Below are positions 37,252 to 46,260 of a DNA stretch of 64,000 bases, piece after piece. The first letter of the stretch is position 1; every line of letters begins with the position of its first letter. The notes below the pieces were generated by a model that had not been told where the DNA came from, searched no databases, and saw nothing but the letters and a program-made list of their open reading frames with translations. Position numbers and translations under genes: made by a program. The stretch is from Teichococcus coralli (GTDB taxonomy: Bacteria > Pseudomonadota > Alphaproteobacteria > Acetobacterales > Acetobacteraceae): positions 34,506-98,505 of the forward strand of contig NZ_SNVJ01000015.1 of assembly GCF_009829925.1 (NCBI RefSeq), given 5' to 3'.

Positions 37252-38736
37252 TCAGGCCTGGATGACGGGGTGATAGGCCGGTTCCGCCGGCTGTGGGAAA
37301 TCACCGCGCGTTTCAACGGGCAATGTTGGGGGCAGGGCGGGGCCGGTTTCCACCGCCGCGTCGGGGTAGACGCCGCGGGTGTCCACGATCAGGCGGGCAT
37401 GGCGGCGCAGCGCGGCGAAATCGATGCCGGGCTGCGGCGTGACGATCAGCACGGCGTCCTGGGCGGCGACGAAGCCGGGGTCGAGCGGCTGGCTCTGCAG
37501 CGCGGGCGCGCCATGCGGGGCGGCGAAGCGCGGCACCAGCGGGTCGTGGTAGGCGCATTCGACGCCGCGTCCGCCGAGCAGGCGGAGGATCTCGATCGCC
37601 GGGCTCTCGCGCGTGTCGGGCACGCCGGGCTTGTAGGCGAGGCCGATCAGCAGCACGCGGGCGCCGCGCAGGGGCATGCCGCGCGCATCCAGCGCGTCGC
37701 GCAGGCGGCCAAAGACGTAGGCGGGCATGGCGTCGTTCACCCGGCCGGCGAGTTCCACGAAGTCGCTGGGCACGCCCAGCTCGCGCGCCTTCCAGGCAAG
37801 ATAGTAGGGATCAACCGGGATGCAGTGGCCCCCCAGCCCGGGACCAGGCCGGAAGGGCATGAAGCCGAAGGGCTTGGTGGCGGCGGCGTCGATCACCTCC
37901 TGCACGTCCAGCCCGAGGGCGTGGCTGATCCGCTTCAGCTCGTTGACCAGGCCGATGTTCACCGCGCGGAAGACGTTCTCGTAGAGCTTCACCAGCTCGG
38001 CGGCGCGCAGGGAGGAGACCGGCACCAGCGCGCCCGCCGCCGCGCCGTAGAGCGCCTTGCCCACGGCGAGGCAGGCCGGCGTGGCGCCGGCCACCAGCTT
38101 CGGCACGCGGCCCACCGTGCCCTCGGGGTTGCCGGGGTCCTCGCGCTCGGGGCTGTAGATGGCGAAGGCGTTCCGGCCCACGGCCAGCCCGGCGGCGGCC
38201 AGGGCGGGAAGGACGAACTCCTCGGTGGTGCCGGGATAGGTGGTGCTTTCCAGCGCGACGGCCTGGCCAGGGCGGAGATGGGGCGCCAGCGCCGCCAGCG
38301 CCGCCCGCACCGGGCCGAGCTCCGGCTCCTTGTGGGGGCCGAGTGGTGTCGGCACGCAGATGACCAGGGCGTCGCAGCCGCGCGCCGCTTGCATGTCCGT
38401 GTAGGCCAGCAGGCCGGCGGCGGCGACGCGCGCATCGGCGATGCCATGCAGCGGGCTCCGCCCGGCGGCGACCGCGGCGACCTTGGCGGGATCAATGTCG
38501 AAGCCGGTGACGGGAAAGCCCAGCTCGGCGAAGCGCAGCGCCAACGGCAGGCCGACATAGCCGAGCCCGACCACGCCGATGCGCGCGGTGCGGGCCTCCA
38601 GCCGCGCGATCAGGTCGGCGGCGGGATCCTCGGGCAGCCGCATGGCCTCCGCGGCCTGCCGCAGAAGCTCCAGCGAGTCCGGCCGGGCGGGTGCCGTGCC
38701 GAGAAGGGTGGCGGGGGGCTCGCTGGATGGGGTCAT
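37252..38736 (-). CDS. UDP-N-acetylhexosamine 6-dehydrogenase (UDP-glucose/GDP-mannose dehydrogenase family)
   Basis: 494 residues, including about 50 extra N-terminal residues before the Rossmann motif IGVVGLGYVGLPLALRFAE. The catalytic cysteine is in GLGGHCIPVDPYYL (about residue 304), with the preceding NELKRISHALGLDV helix and YSPERE[DP] substrate loop typical of WecC/WbpA/WbpO/TviB enzymes. The family oxidises C6 of a UDP-HexNAc to the uronic acid in two NAD steps. With WecB nearby, UDP-ManNAcA is one likely product; UDP-GlcNAcA is another. It overlaps the preceding gene by 4 bp. Confidence 0.92.
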   Translation of the reverse strand: MTPSSEPPATLLGTAPARPDSLELLRQAAEAMRLPEDPAADLIARLEARTARIGVVGLGYVGLPLALRFAELGFPVTGFDIDPAKVAAVAAGRSPLHGIADARVAAAGLLAYTDMQAARGCDALVICVPTPLGPHKEPELGPVRAALAALAPHLRPGQAVALESTTYPGTTEEFVLPALAAAGLAVGRNAFAIYSPEREDPGNPEGTVGRVPKLVAGATPACLAVGKALYGAAAGALVPVSSLRAAELVKLYENVFRAVNIGLVNELKRISHALGLDVQEVIDAAATKPFGFMPFRPGPGLGGHCIPVDPYYLAWKARELGVPSDFVELAGRVNDAMPAYVFGRLRDALDARGMPLRGARVLLIGLAYKPGVPDTRESPAIEILRLLGGRGVECAYHDPLVPRFAAPHGAPALQSQPLDPGFVAAQDAVLIVTPQPGIDFAALRRHARLIVDTRGVYPDAAVETGPALPPTLPVETRGDFPQPAEPAYHPVIQA

Positions 38737-40700
38737 GCGTGTGCCACGGGGGCCGTGCCCGGGTTGTGGTCGAATTCGGGAACCAGCCGGGCGAGCTGCG
38801 CCAGCGCCGCCTCGGCATTGCCGCCGCGCGCGGCGGCGGCGATCTCGTCAATGGCGCGGCCGACCAGGGCGGCATCGGCGGTGCGCGGCGTGGCCACCAG
38901 CAGCCCGGGAAACTGCGTGGGATGCGGCGGCTCCTGGCCGTGGAACAGTTCCTCGTAGAGCTTCTCGCCCGGGCGCAGGCCGGTGAAGCGGATCTCCACG
39001 TCCTCGTCCGGCCGCAGCCCGGCGAGGCGGATCATGCGCCGGGCCATGTCCACGATCTTCACCGGCTTGCCCATGTCGAGCACGAAGATGCCGCCATCGG
39101 CCAGCTCGGTCGGCTGGTCCTGCCGGCGGCCGGCGCCGGCCGCCTCGGCGCCGCGGAACCCCTCCGCGTCGGCCATGCCGACCACGCTGGCCTGCAGCAC
39201 CAGCCCCACCGCCTCGCGCACCGTCATGAAGTAGCGGCGCATGTCGGGATGGGTGACGGTGAGCGGACCGCCGCGTTCGAGCTGGCGGCGGAACAGCGGC
39301 ACCACCGAGCCGGTGGAGCCCAGCACGTTGCCGAAGCGCACGGTGACGCAACGCATGCCGCCGGCGCGGCGCGCCTGCATGTCGAGCGCCTGGCAGTACA
39401 TCTCGGCCAGCCGCTTGCTGGCGCCCATCACGCTGGTCGGGTTCACCGCCTTGTCGGTGGAGATGAAGACCATCGCCCGGCAGCCCACCGCGCGCGCCGC
39501 ATCGGCCACCACGCGGGTGCCGAGGGCGTTGGTCAGCAGCCCTTCCAGCGGGTCGTTCTCCACCATCGGCACGTGCTTCAGCGCGGCGGCGTGGAACACC
39601 AGCTCGGGCCGCTCCACCTCCATCAGGCGGGCGATGCGGGCGGCATCGCGCACATCGGCCAGCATGGCGCGGCGCGGCACGCCGGGATGGTTCTCGGCCA
39701 GCTCCAGGTCGATGCCGTAGAGGGCGAACTCGCCATGGTCGAGCAGGATGAGCTGCGCCGGGCCGAGGGCCGCCACCTGCCGCGCCAGCTCGCCGCCGAT
39801 GGTGCCGCCGGCGCCGGTGACCAGCACGCGGCGGCCCTGCACCAGCCGGGCCATGCCCTCGCGGTCGAGCGGCACCTGCGGGCGGTCGAGCAACTCCTCG
39901 ATGGCGACGGGGCGCAGGTCGAAGCGGCGGACCACGGTGGAATCGCGCCGCGCCGGGTCGAGCGCGGTCAGGCGCGGCGCGCGCTTCACCGGCACGCCGT
40001 GGCGGTCGGCGGCGTCCAGCAGCTCCTCCAGCGCCGGGCCCTGCAGGTCGGGGTCGGCGAGGACGATGGCGCCGGGCAGGCGCAGCTCGGCGCGCAGCCG
40101 GTCGAGCACCTCGCCCGCCTCCTCCAGCCCGCCCAGGATCGGATGGCCGTGGATGCGGCGGCCGGCGGCGCGCGGCCGGCGGGCCAGGATGCCGATGACG
40201 CGGTAGCCCGGCGCGCGCTGCTGCAGCAGGGCCCGGATGAAAAGGTCGGCGGCATCGCCGGTGCCGACCAGCAGCACCGGCTGCGCCGGCGCCTCGCTGA
40301 GCGGGCCGACGCGGTGCACCTGCTTCAGCGGCGCCAGAATGCGCGGCGCCAGCAGCAGGGCGGAAAGGGTGCCGGCATGGATCAGCGGAAAGGCGGGGTT
40401 GCCCGGCGCCCAGGCATCGGTGGCGTAGAGGCCGAGGGCGAAGAGCATGGCGCCGCCGATGCCGGCGCCGACCACCGCGACGAGATCCTTCAACCCGGCG
40501 AAGCGCCAGTATTGCTGCGGCAGCCGCACCGGCACGCCGGCCAGCAGCAGCGCCGCCACGCCGCCGGGCAGCGCGCCCAGCCACCACAGGGCGGGCGGAG
40601 GCCAGTCGCCCGGCGCGGCCATCCAGACCGCGAGCGGCAGGGCAAGGGCGGCCAGCAGCGAATCGAGGCCAAGGTTCAGCAGGATGCGGGGGAGGGCCAT
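38733..40700 (-). CDS. FlaA1/WbpM/CapD-type membrane UDP-sugar 4,6-dehydratase
   Basis: 655 residues. Four N-terminal membrane helices are followed by a degenerate Rossmann domain (LLVGTGDAADLFIRAL) and a catalytic SDR domain with VTGAGGTIGGEL, ALKHVPMVENDP and STDKAVNPTSVMGASKRLAE. In that last block the usual SDR tyrosine is Met, as in WbpM and FlaA1. The enzyme converts UDP-GlcNAc to a 4-keto-6-deoxy sugar for QuiNAc, FucNAc or bacillosamine. A Gly/Ala/Gln-rich insertion (GAEAAGAGRRQDQPTE) in the C-terminal part is unusual. The start overlaps no gene; the stop overlaps the dehydrogenase start. Confidence 0.93.
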   Translation of the reverse strand: MALPRILLNLGLDSLLAALALPLAVWMAAPGDWPPPALWWLGALPGGVAALLLAGVPVRLPQQYWRFAGLKDLVAVVGAGIGGAMLFALGLYATDAWAPGNPAFPLIHAGTLSALLLAPRILAPLKQVHRVGPLSEAPAQPVLLVGTGDAADLFIRALLQQRAPGYRVIGILARRPRAAGRRIHGHPILGGLEEAGEVLDRLRAELRLPGAIVLADPDLQGPALEELLDAADRHGVPVKRAPRLTALDPARRDSTVVRRFDLRPVAIEELLDRPQVPLDREGMARLVQGRRVLVTGAGGTIGGELARQVAALGPAQLILLDHGEFALYGIDLELAENHPGVPRRAMLADVRDAARIARLMEVERPELVFHAAALKHVPMVENDPLEGLLTNALGTRVVADAARAVGCRAMVFISTDKAVNPTSVMGASKRLAEMYCQALDMQARRAGGMRCVTVRFGNVLGSTGSVVPLFRRQLERGGPLTVTHPDMRRYFMTVREAVGLVLQASVVGMADAEGFRGAEAAGAGRRQDQPTELADGGIFVLDMGKPVKIVDMARRMIRLAGLRPDEDVEIRFTGLRPGEKLYEELFHGQEPPHPTQFPGLLVATPRTADAALVGRAIDEIAAAARGGNAEAALAQLARLVPEFDHNPGTAPVAHA

Positions 40701-40780
40701 GATTGCCGCGTATAGGCGCCGCGCCGCGAGGGGTGAAGGATCGCCGCGCGGCCTCCCGCCCCGCAAGGTGAGGCCGCCGG

Positions 40781-41962
40781 TCATTTCGTCGCGCGTGCCA
40801 GAGGGGCGAGGCGGCGATAGAGGCCGACCAGCCGCTCGGCCTCGCCGGCCCAGCCGAAGCGGCCGAGCGCCGCGGCGCGTCCGCGCGCGCCCAGCCCGGC
40901 CCGGCGGGCGGGATCCGCCAGTTCGCCCACGGCGGCGGCGATGGCGGCGGGGTCGGCGGTGTCCACCAGCAGGCCGCAACCCGCTTCTTGGATCACCGCC
41001 GCCACCTCCTCGGCAAAGGCGGGGGCGATCACCGGCAGGCCGGCCAGCATGCAGTCGAACAGCTTGTGCGGCAAAGCCAGGCGGTGGTTCTCCACCCCGG
41101 GCTGGAACAGCACCAGGCCGATATCGGCACGCGCGGCCTGGGCCAGGGCGGCCTCGTGCGGCATCCAGCCGTGCTGCTCCACGGCTGCGGACAGGTCGAG
41201 CGCGGCGGCGCGGGCGGCGAAATCCGGACCGGAACCATCGGTGAAGCGGCCGACCAGGCTGAGCCGTGTGTCCGCGGGGCAGAGCGCCAGCGCGTCGAGC
41301 ATCTCCATCGCGCCGCGGGCGCGGCCGAGTGCGCCGAGATGCACCAGGGTCAGCGGCCCGGGCCGGTGCTCGCGCGGCGCGACGGGGGTGGCGGTGGCGT
41401 AGTTGCGCACCGGCACGATGTGCTCGGGCGCGGCGAAGTCGCCGTCCAGCCCGTCCTTGGCCACCACCACGGCATCGGCACGCCTGGCCATGCGGCGGCA
41501 GGCCCAGCGGATGGCGGCGCGGCCGAGCGGGCGCAGCGGCGCCGGCAGGCGGGGGTCCAGCCGGGAGGGGTAGTGCTCGTGCACGTCCAGCACCACGCGG
41601 GCGCCGCTGCGCCGGGCTGCCAGCAGCGCCGCGAGCCAGGCATCGGGCTCGCTCGCATGCAGCACGGTGGCGCCGCTCTCCGCCGCCAGCCGGGCAAGCG
41701 CCGGGATATTGGCGAGCCGGCCGCGCCAGCCGCCGGCACGGCGATAGGTGCGGATGGCGACGCCCATATGCATGGCTGGCGCCCCGGGGCCTCCGGGGCA
41801 GAGATGCAACACGCGCCAGCCGGCCGCCGCCAGGGCGGCGCCCTCCTTGCCGACGACGCGCACATCCGTCGGTGGATGCGCCGCCGAGAGCAGGCAGGCG
41901 AGCGGCGGCTCCGCCGGGGCGGGCGCGGCGGGCTGGCGCAACAGGGCGGAGCCGTCGGGCAT
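40781..41962 (-). CDS. Glycosyltransferase family 4 protein
   Basis: 393 residues, GT-B fold. The N-terminal domain has DVRVVGKEGAALAAAGWRV and VVLDVHEHYPSRLD. The C-terminal donor domain has LTLVHLGALGRARGAMEML and the LPHKLFDCMLAGLPVIAPAF block. Its ATG overlaps the WecB stop by one base (TGATG), and it lies 80 bp before the dehydratase gene. The donor sugar is unknown; the nearby pathway genes suggest an amino sugar. Confidence 0.88.
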   Translation of the reverse strand: MPDGSALLRQPAAPAPAEPPLACLLSAAHPPTDVRVVGKEGAALAAAGWRVLHLCPGGPGAPAMHMGVAIRTYRRAGGWRGRLANIPALARLAAESGATVLHASEPDAWLAALLAARRSGARVVLDVHEHYPSRLDPRLPAPLRPLGRAAIRWACRRMARRADAVVVAKDGLDGDFAAPEHIVPVRNYATATPVAPREHRPGPLTLVHLGALGRARGAMEMLDALALCPADTRLSLVGRFTDGSGPDFAARAAALDLSAAVEQHGWMPHEAALAQAARADIGLVLFQPGVENHRLALPHKLFDCMLAGLPVIAPAFAEEVAAVIQEAGCGLLVDTADPAAIAAAVGELADPARRAGLGARGRAAALGRFGWAGEAERLVGLYRRLAPLARATK

Positions 41963-43077
41963 CAGGCGGCGCTCCGGGCGGGGGCAGGGGAGAGGACCAT
42001 GCGCAGATGCGCCACCATGCGGGCGCCGGCCTTGCCGTCCCAGAGCGGGATCGGCCGCGCGATGGGCCAGCCACCGGCCAGCACCTCGGCCACCGCGCCC
42101 TCCAGCGCGGCGGGGGCGACCAGGCGGTTGGCGCCGGATTCCAGCGTCACCGGGCGCTCGGTGGAGGGGCGGAGGGTCAGGCAGGGGCGGTCCAGCACGG
42201 CGGCCTCCTCCTGCACGCCGCCGCTGTCGGTGGCCACAAGCCGGGCGCGGGCGAGCAGGCCAAGAAAATCGAGGTAGCCGAGCGGCGGCAGCACCCGGAT
42301 GCCCGGCGGCAACGCGAAGCCGAAGTTGCCCAGGCGGGCGGCGGTGCGCGGATGCAGCGGCCAGGCCAGCGGCAGGCGTGAGGCCGTCTTTTCCAGCGCC
42401 GCCAACAGCGCGGCGAGGCTGGCCGGGTGGTCCACATTGGCCGGACGGTGCAGGGTGACGAGGCCATAGCCGGAAGGCGCCAGACCCGCGGGCAGCGGAC
42501 GGGCCAGGGCGGCGGGCAGGCGGGCCAGCAGCGTGTCGATCATCGCGTTGCCGACGGCGCAGACCGCCTCCGGCGCATGGCCTTCGGCCAGCAGGCGGGC
42601 GGCGGTGGCTTGGTCGGGCGCCCAGAGCAGGTCGCTGACGGCGTCCACGGCGCGGCGGTTGATCTCCTCCGGCATGTCGCGGTCGCCGCAGCGCAGCCCG
42701 GCCTCCAGATGCGCCACGGGAATGCCGAGCTTGCGGGCCGCCAGGGCCGCGGCCAGCGTGCCGTCCACGTCGCCGGCCACCACCACGAGGGCCGGCCGGC
42801 GGGCCATCCAGAGGTCGGCGCAGGCCATCATGGTATGGCCGGTGAAGGCGGCATGGCCGCCGCCCGCTGCGACGCCCAGCGAGATTTCCGGCTCGGGCAG
42901 GCCGAGATCGGCCAGATGGGCACCGAACATCGCCGGATCGGCGTGCTGGCCGGTGTGCAGCAGCACCGGGCGGCAGAAGGGCGGCGCGGCGGCGAGGGCA
43001 TGCCAGAGCGCCGCCAGCTTCGGCAGGTTCGGCCGCGCGGCCGCCACCAGATGCAGTTCGGGCAGGACGGCGCTCAT
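41962..43077 (-). CDS. wecB: UDP-N-acetylglucosamine 2-epimerase (non-hydrolysing)
   Basis: 371 residues. Family blocks are all present: LLHTGQHADPAMF, HLEAGLRCGDRDMPEEINRRAVDAVSD, TLHRPANVD, LVATDSGGVQEEAA and RPSTERPVTLESGANRLV. The enzyme makes UDP-ManNAc from UDP-GlcNAc; with the neighbouring 6-dehydrogenase it could give UDP-ManNAcA, though related epimerases act on UDP-FucNAc or uronic derivatives. It overlaps glycosyltransferase genes on both sides by 4 bp and 1 bp. Confidence 0.92.
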   Translation of the reverse strand: MSAVLPELHLVAAARPNLPKLAALWHALAAAPPFCRPVLLHTGQHADPAMFGAHLADLGLPEPEISLGVAAGGGHAAFTGHTMMACADLWMARRPALVVVAGDVDGTLAAALAARKLGIPVAHLEAGLRCGDRDMPEEINRRAVDAVSDLLWAPDQATAARLLAEGHAPEAVCAVGNAMIDTLLARLPAALARPLPAGLAPSGYGLVTLHRPANVDHPASLAALLAALEKTASRLPLAWPLHPRTAARLGNFGFALPPGIRVLPPLGYLDFLGLLARARLVATDSGGVQEEAAVLDRPCLTLRPSTERPVTLESGANRLVAPAALEGAVAEVLAGGWPIARPIPLWDGKAGARMVAHLRMVLSPAPARSAA

Positions 43078-44318
43078 GCGGCGGCCAGCAGTCCGGCGGG
43101 CGCCACCTCGGCGGCCGCCTCGACCGCCTCGATGAACCGGCCGGCGAGCAGGCGCCGGTCCCAGCGGCGCACCGCCTGCTCCCGCGCCGCATGGCCCATG
43201 GCGCCCCGCCGGTGGGGATTGTCCGCCATGGCCACCAGCGCCTCGGCCAGTGCGGCGGCATCGCCGGGCGGGGCGACGATGCCGCAGGGTCCTTCGGCCA
43301 GCAGGCGGGCGGCGCGGCCGGGAAGGTTGGAAACCACCGGCAGGCCGGCGGCCAGGTAGTCCATCAGCTTGTTCGGCGCCGTCAGCTCGGCGAATTCCGG
43401 CACCGGGGCGAGGCATTGCAGCCCGACCTGCGCGCCCGCCAGCAGGCTGGCGAGCTTCCGCTTCGGCAGCGGCGGCAGGAAGCTGACGTTGTGCAGGCCC
43501 CGCGCCGCGGCCTCGCTGCGCAGGCGCGGCTTCTCGCTGCCCTCGCCCACCAGCAGCAGGCGGATGCGGTGCTCGTTGGCGGTGCGCAGCACGGCGGCGG
43601 CGTCGAGCAACTGGTCCAGCCCGTTGGCGCGGCCATGCGCCCCGGCATAGACGGCCAGCATCTCCCACGGTGCCGCCTCGGCCGGGCGCCAGGGAGCGAC
43701 CTGCGGGCCGAACAGGTCGAGGTCGCAGCCGTTGGGCACCACATGCACCCGCGCCGGCTCGGCGCCGCGCGCCAGGGCGGTGGCCGCCATGCCCTCGCTG
43801 AGCGCCACCACCGCATTCGCCCGGCGACAGGCGGCGTTGGCCATTGCCTCCATCCCCGCCAGCGCCCAGCCGGGCACGCCGCCCATGGCGCGGGGAAGTT
43901 CCGGCCAGGGGTCGCGCATCTCGTAGACAAAGGGCGTGCCCCGCACGCGCCGCGCCAGCAGCGCCGGCAGGGTGACGGTGAGCGGTGTCGAGCTGGCGAT
44001 CACCAGGTCCCACTCCTCGGCCAGCGCCAGCTGGCCCGCGCGGGCGGCATAGCGGGCGAAGGCGAGGCCGCGGGCGGCGAAGCCCTGGGCGTTGCGGCAG
44101 GGAATGTCGAACTCCACGATGCGCAGGCCGCGCAGCCGCCCCTCGCGGCGGCCGGAATGGAATTCGCCGGCAAGGCCGGTGGCGGCGCCCTCGTAGCGCC
44201 CGCAGGCCATGGTCACCTGATGGCCGCGCGCCAGCAGCGCGGTGGCGAAGGCGTGGCTGCGCGTCGCGGTGGTGCCGTTCGGGGCGGAATAGTGCTGGTG
44301 CAGGTAGAGGATGCGCAT
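43074..44318 (-). CDS. Glycosyltransferase family 4 protein, WbuB-like
   Basis: 414 residues. The start MRILYLHQHYSAPNGTTATRSHAFA is characteristic of the WbuB group, which transfers aminodeoxy sugars in O-antigen and capsule synthesis. FVYEMRDPWPELPRAMG and the donor-site LMDYLAAGLPVVSNLPG support this. It follows the second aminotransferase gene by five bases and overlaps wecB by 4 bp, so it is co-translated with both. Confidence 0.9.
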   Translation of the reverse strand: MRILYLHQHYSAPNGTTATRSHAFATALLARGHQVTMACGRYEGAATGLAGEFHSGRREGRLRGLRIVEFDIPCRNAQGFAARGLAFARYAARAGQLALAEEWDLVIASSTPLTVTLPALLARRVRGTPFVYEMRDPWPELPRAMGGVPGWALAGMEAMANAACRRANAVVALSEGMAATALARGAEPARVHVVPNGCDLDLFGPQVAPWRPAEAAPWEMLAVYAGAHGRANGLDQLLDAAAVLRTANEHRIRLLLVGEGSEKPRLRSEAAARGLHNVSFLPPLPKRKLASLLAGAQVGLQCLAPVPEFAELTAPNKLMDYLAAGLPVVSNLPGRAARLLAEGPCGIVAPPGDAAALAEALVAMADNPHRRGAMGHAAREQAVRRWDRRLLAGRFIEAVEAAAEVAPAGLLAAA

Positions 44319-44323
44319 CGGCC

Positions 44324-45544
44324 TCAGCCCTTGCAGCAGCCGCGGATCACGGCGACGACGCGCGCCTGCTCCTCGGCGGTCATGGTGCCGCTGGGCAGGC
44401 AGAGCCCATGCTCGAAGAACTGTCCGGAAAGGCCGCCGCCGTCATAGCGGGCGCCCCGGAAGGCCGGCTGCATGTGCAGCGGCTTCCAGACCGGGCGGCT
44501 CTCGATGTTGGCGGCGTCCAGCGCGCGGCGCACGGCCTCGCGCGTGGCGCCGAAGACCTTCGGGTCGATCAGGATGACGGACAGCCAGCGGGTCGCGCGC
44601 GCCCAGGCCGGCTCCGGCATGAAGCCGATGCCGGGCAGGTTGCCGAGGCCTTCGACATAGCGCTCGAACACCAGCCGGCGCTCGGCCACGCGGGTGGACA
44701 GCGCGCCGATCTGCGCGAGCCCGACCGCGGCCAGAACCGAGGACAGGCCGTAGGAATAGCCGGTCGTCTCGTGCTGATAGTGCGGCGCCACCTCCTTGGC
44801 CTGGGAGGCGAGATGGCGGGCGCGGGCGATCAGCGCCGGGTCGTCCGAGGCGAGCGCGCCGCCGCCGCCGGCCGTGATGATCTTGTTGCCGTTGAAGGAG
44901 AAGGCGACGAGCGCGGCGCCCTTGCCCACCGCGCGGTCGCGGTAGCGCGCGCCCATGGCCTCGGCGCTGTCGCAGAGCACCGGCACGCCCCAGCGGCCGC
45001 AGAGGGTGAGGATGGCGTCCAGGTCGCAGGGCTGGCCGTAGAGGTCCACCGGCACCACGGCCCGCGGCAGCTTGCCGCGCTGCGCCGCGCGTTGCAGCGC
45101 GCTCTCCAGCACGTTCGGGTCCATCGTCCAGCTTTCCGCGGCGACGTCGAGGAAGCGCGGCCTGGCGCCCATCTGCACGGCGGGGGCGATGGTGGCGACA
45201 AAGGTCAGGCTCTGCGTCCAGACCTCGTCGCCCCGCTCCACTCCCAGCACGCGGTAGCCGAGATGCAGCGCCGCCGTGCCCGAGGCGACGGCGGCGACGT
45301 GGTTGAAGGTGGTCGCTTCGCCGATCGCCTGCTCGAAAGACTCCGGCACAGGCCCGGCGGGCGCGATCCAACCATCGGTGAGAGTGCGACTGAGAACCGC
45401 GAGCTCGCCCCCGACCAGGCTGGGAGGAGACAGGTGGAGCCGGCTGCGCGGAGCCCGGGCCGGCATGCCGCGGCTGGGGAAGGAAAGAACGGCGCCTGGG
45501 CGGGACTCGGCATCGTCTTCTGCCCGGAGGTGGATCGCAGTCAT
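44324..45544 (-). CDS. DegT/DnrJ-family aminotransferase, PglE/LegC-like
   Basis: 406 residues from ATG 45544; GTG 45556 is an alternative. The PLP lysine is in AFSFNGNKIITAGGGGAL and the region before it, LCDSAEAMGARY, carries the cofactor aspartate. The Asn-Lys pattern SFNGNKI is typical of the PglE/LegC/PseC-type group, which aminates C4 of UDP-4-keto-6-deoxy sugars. It is therefore a good partner for the FlaA1-type dehydratase encoded downstream, giving a 4-amino-4,6-dideoxy-GlcNAc. The first 35 residues are an extension of no clear function. Confidence 0.9.
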   Translation of the reverse strand: MTAIHLRAEDDAESRPGAVLSFPSRGMPARAPRSRLHLSPPSLVGGELAVLSRTLTDGWIAPAGPVPESFEQAIGEATTFNHVAAVASGTAALHLGYRVLGVERGDEVWTQSLTFVATIAPAVQMGARPRFLDVAAESWTMDPNVLESALQRAAQRGKLPRAVVPVDLYGQPCDLDAILTLCGRWGVPVLCDSAEAMGARYRDRAVGKGAALVAFSFNGNKIITAGGGGALASDDPALIARARHLASQAKEVAPHYQHETTGYSYGLSSVLAAVGLAQIGALSTRVAERRLVFERYVEGLGNLPGIGFMPEPAWARATRWLSVILIDPKVFGATREAVRRALDAANIESRPVWKPLHMQPAFRGARYDGGGLSGQFFEHGLCLPSGTMTAEEQARVVAVIRGCCKG

Positions 45545-45648
45545 GGGTCCACTCACACTTTTGTGACGAACAACAACGAAACAGGTTCGCGGGTCCGTTT
45601 CAAGGCGGAAAACAACCTATGGTGTTAAAACACTCCTTGCAATCCTCC
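45545..45648 (-). promoter_or_regulatory. A/T-rich gap in the polysaccharide block with GTGTT/AACAC inverted repeat
   Basis: This is the longest gap in the leftward block and is A/T-rich compared with its surroundings. GTGTT (45622-45626) and AACAC (45629-45633) form a short inverted repeat. An internal promoter for the aminotransferase gene and those after it is possible; no reliable -35/-10 pair can be named. Confidence 0.3.
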
Positions 45649-46260
45649 TTATCCGGGATTCGTATGGCTGTCGAAACGGGGCATGGTGGCATGGCCCGGG
45701 GCGTGAACACCCTTGCCGTGCAACAGGATGCCCAGCGTGCCGAGCATTGCCCGCAGGTCGGCGCGCAGGCTCAGCCGCGCGGCGTAGCGCGCATCCAGCT
45801 CCAGGCGCTCCTCCCAGGGCAGGGCGTTGCGCCCGGCTGCCTGCGCGACGCCGGCCAGCCCCGGGCGAACCCGCTGCCGCTGCCGCTGCCGGGCGGTGTA
45901 GCGGGCGGTATAGGCGGCGGGCAGCGGCCGCGGACCGACCAGGCTCATCTCGCCGCGCAGCACGTTGACCAACTGGGGCAGCTCGTCCAGGGCGGTGGCG
46001 CGCAGGCGGCGGCCGAAAGGCGTCAGCCGCGCGGCGTCGTCGCCCGGACCATCCCGCATCGAGCGGAACTTCAGCAGGGTGAAGGGCAGGCCATCCTGTC
46101 CGGCGCGCTCCTGCCGGAACAGCACCGGCCGACCCAGCGCCAGCCGCACCGCCAGCGCGGTGCCGAGCAGCAGCGGCGAGAGCAGCAGCAGACCAAGGCC
46201 CGCCCCCAGGATGTCGAGGCAGCGCTTGCCCCATCGTTCGTAATGTCCCCGTTCAGGCAC
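45649..46260 (-). CDS. Bacterial sugar transferase (polyprenyl-phosphate glycosyl-1-phosphate transferase, PglC-like)
   Basis: 203 residues from GTG 46260, with GGGAGTGG upstream. It is a short single-domain form: a re-entrant membrane helix (CLDILGAGLGLLLLSPLLL), then KFRSMRDGPGDD with the catalytic Asp/Arg region and TALDELPQLVNVLRGEMSLVGPRPLP. Enzymes of this kind load the first sugar phosphate onto undecaprenyl phosphate and so start the repeat unit. It overlaps the polymerase/ligase gene by 8 bp. Confidence 0.92.
   Translation of the reverse strand: MPERGHYERWGKRCLDILGAGLGLLLLSPLLLGTALAVRLALGRPVLFRQERAGQDGLPFTLLKFRSMRDGPGDDAARLTPFGRRLRATALDELPQLVNVLRGEMSLVGPRPLPAAYTARYTARQRQRQRVRPGLAGVAQAAGRNALPWEERLELDARYAARLSLRADLRAMLGTLGILLHGKGVHAPGHATMPRFDSHTNPG

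Noticed and set aside
38691..40715. A 674-residue plus-strand frame over the dehydratase gene
   Set aside because: Antisense to the FlaA1-type dehydratase, whose SDR motifs fix the true strand.
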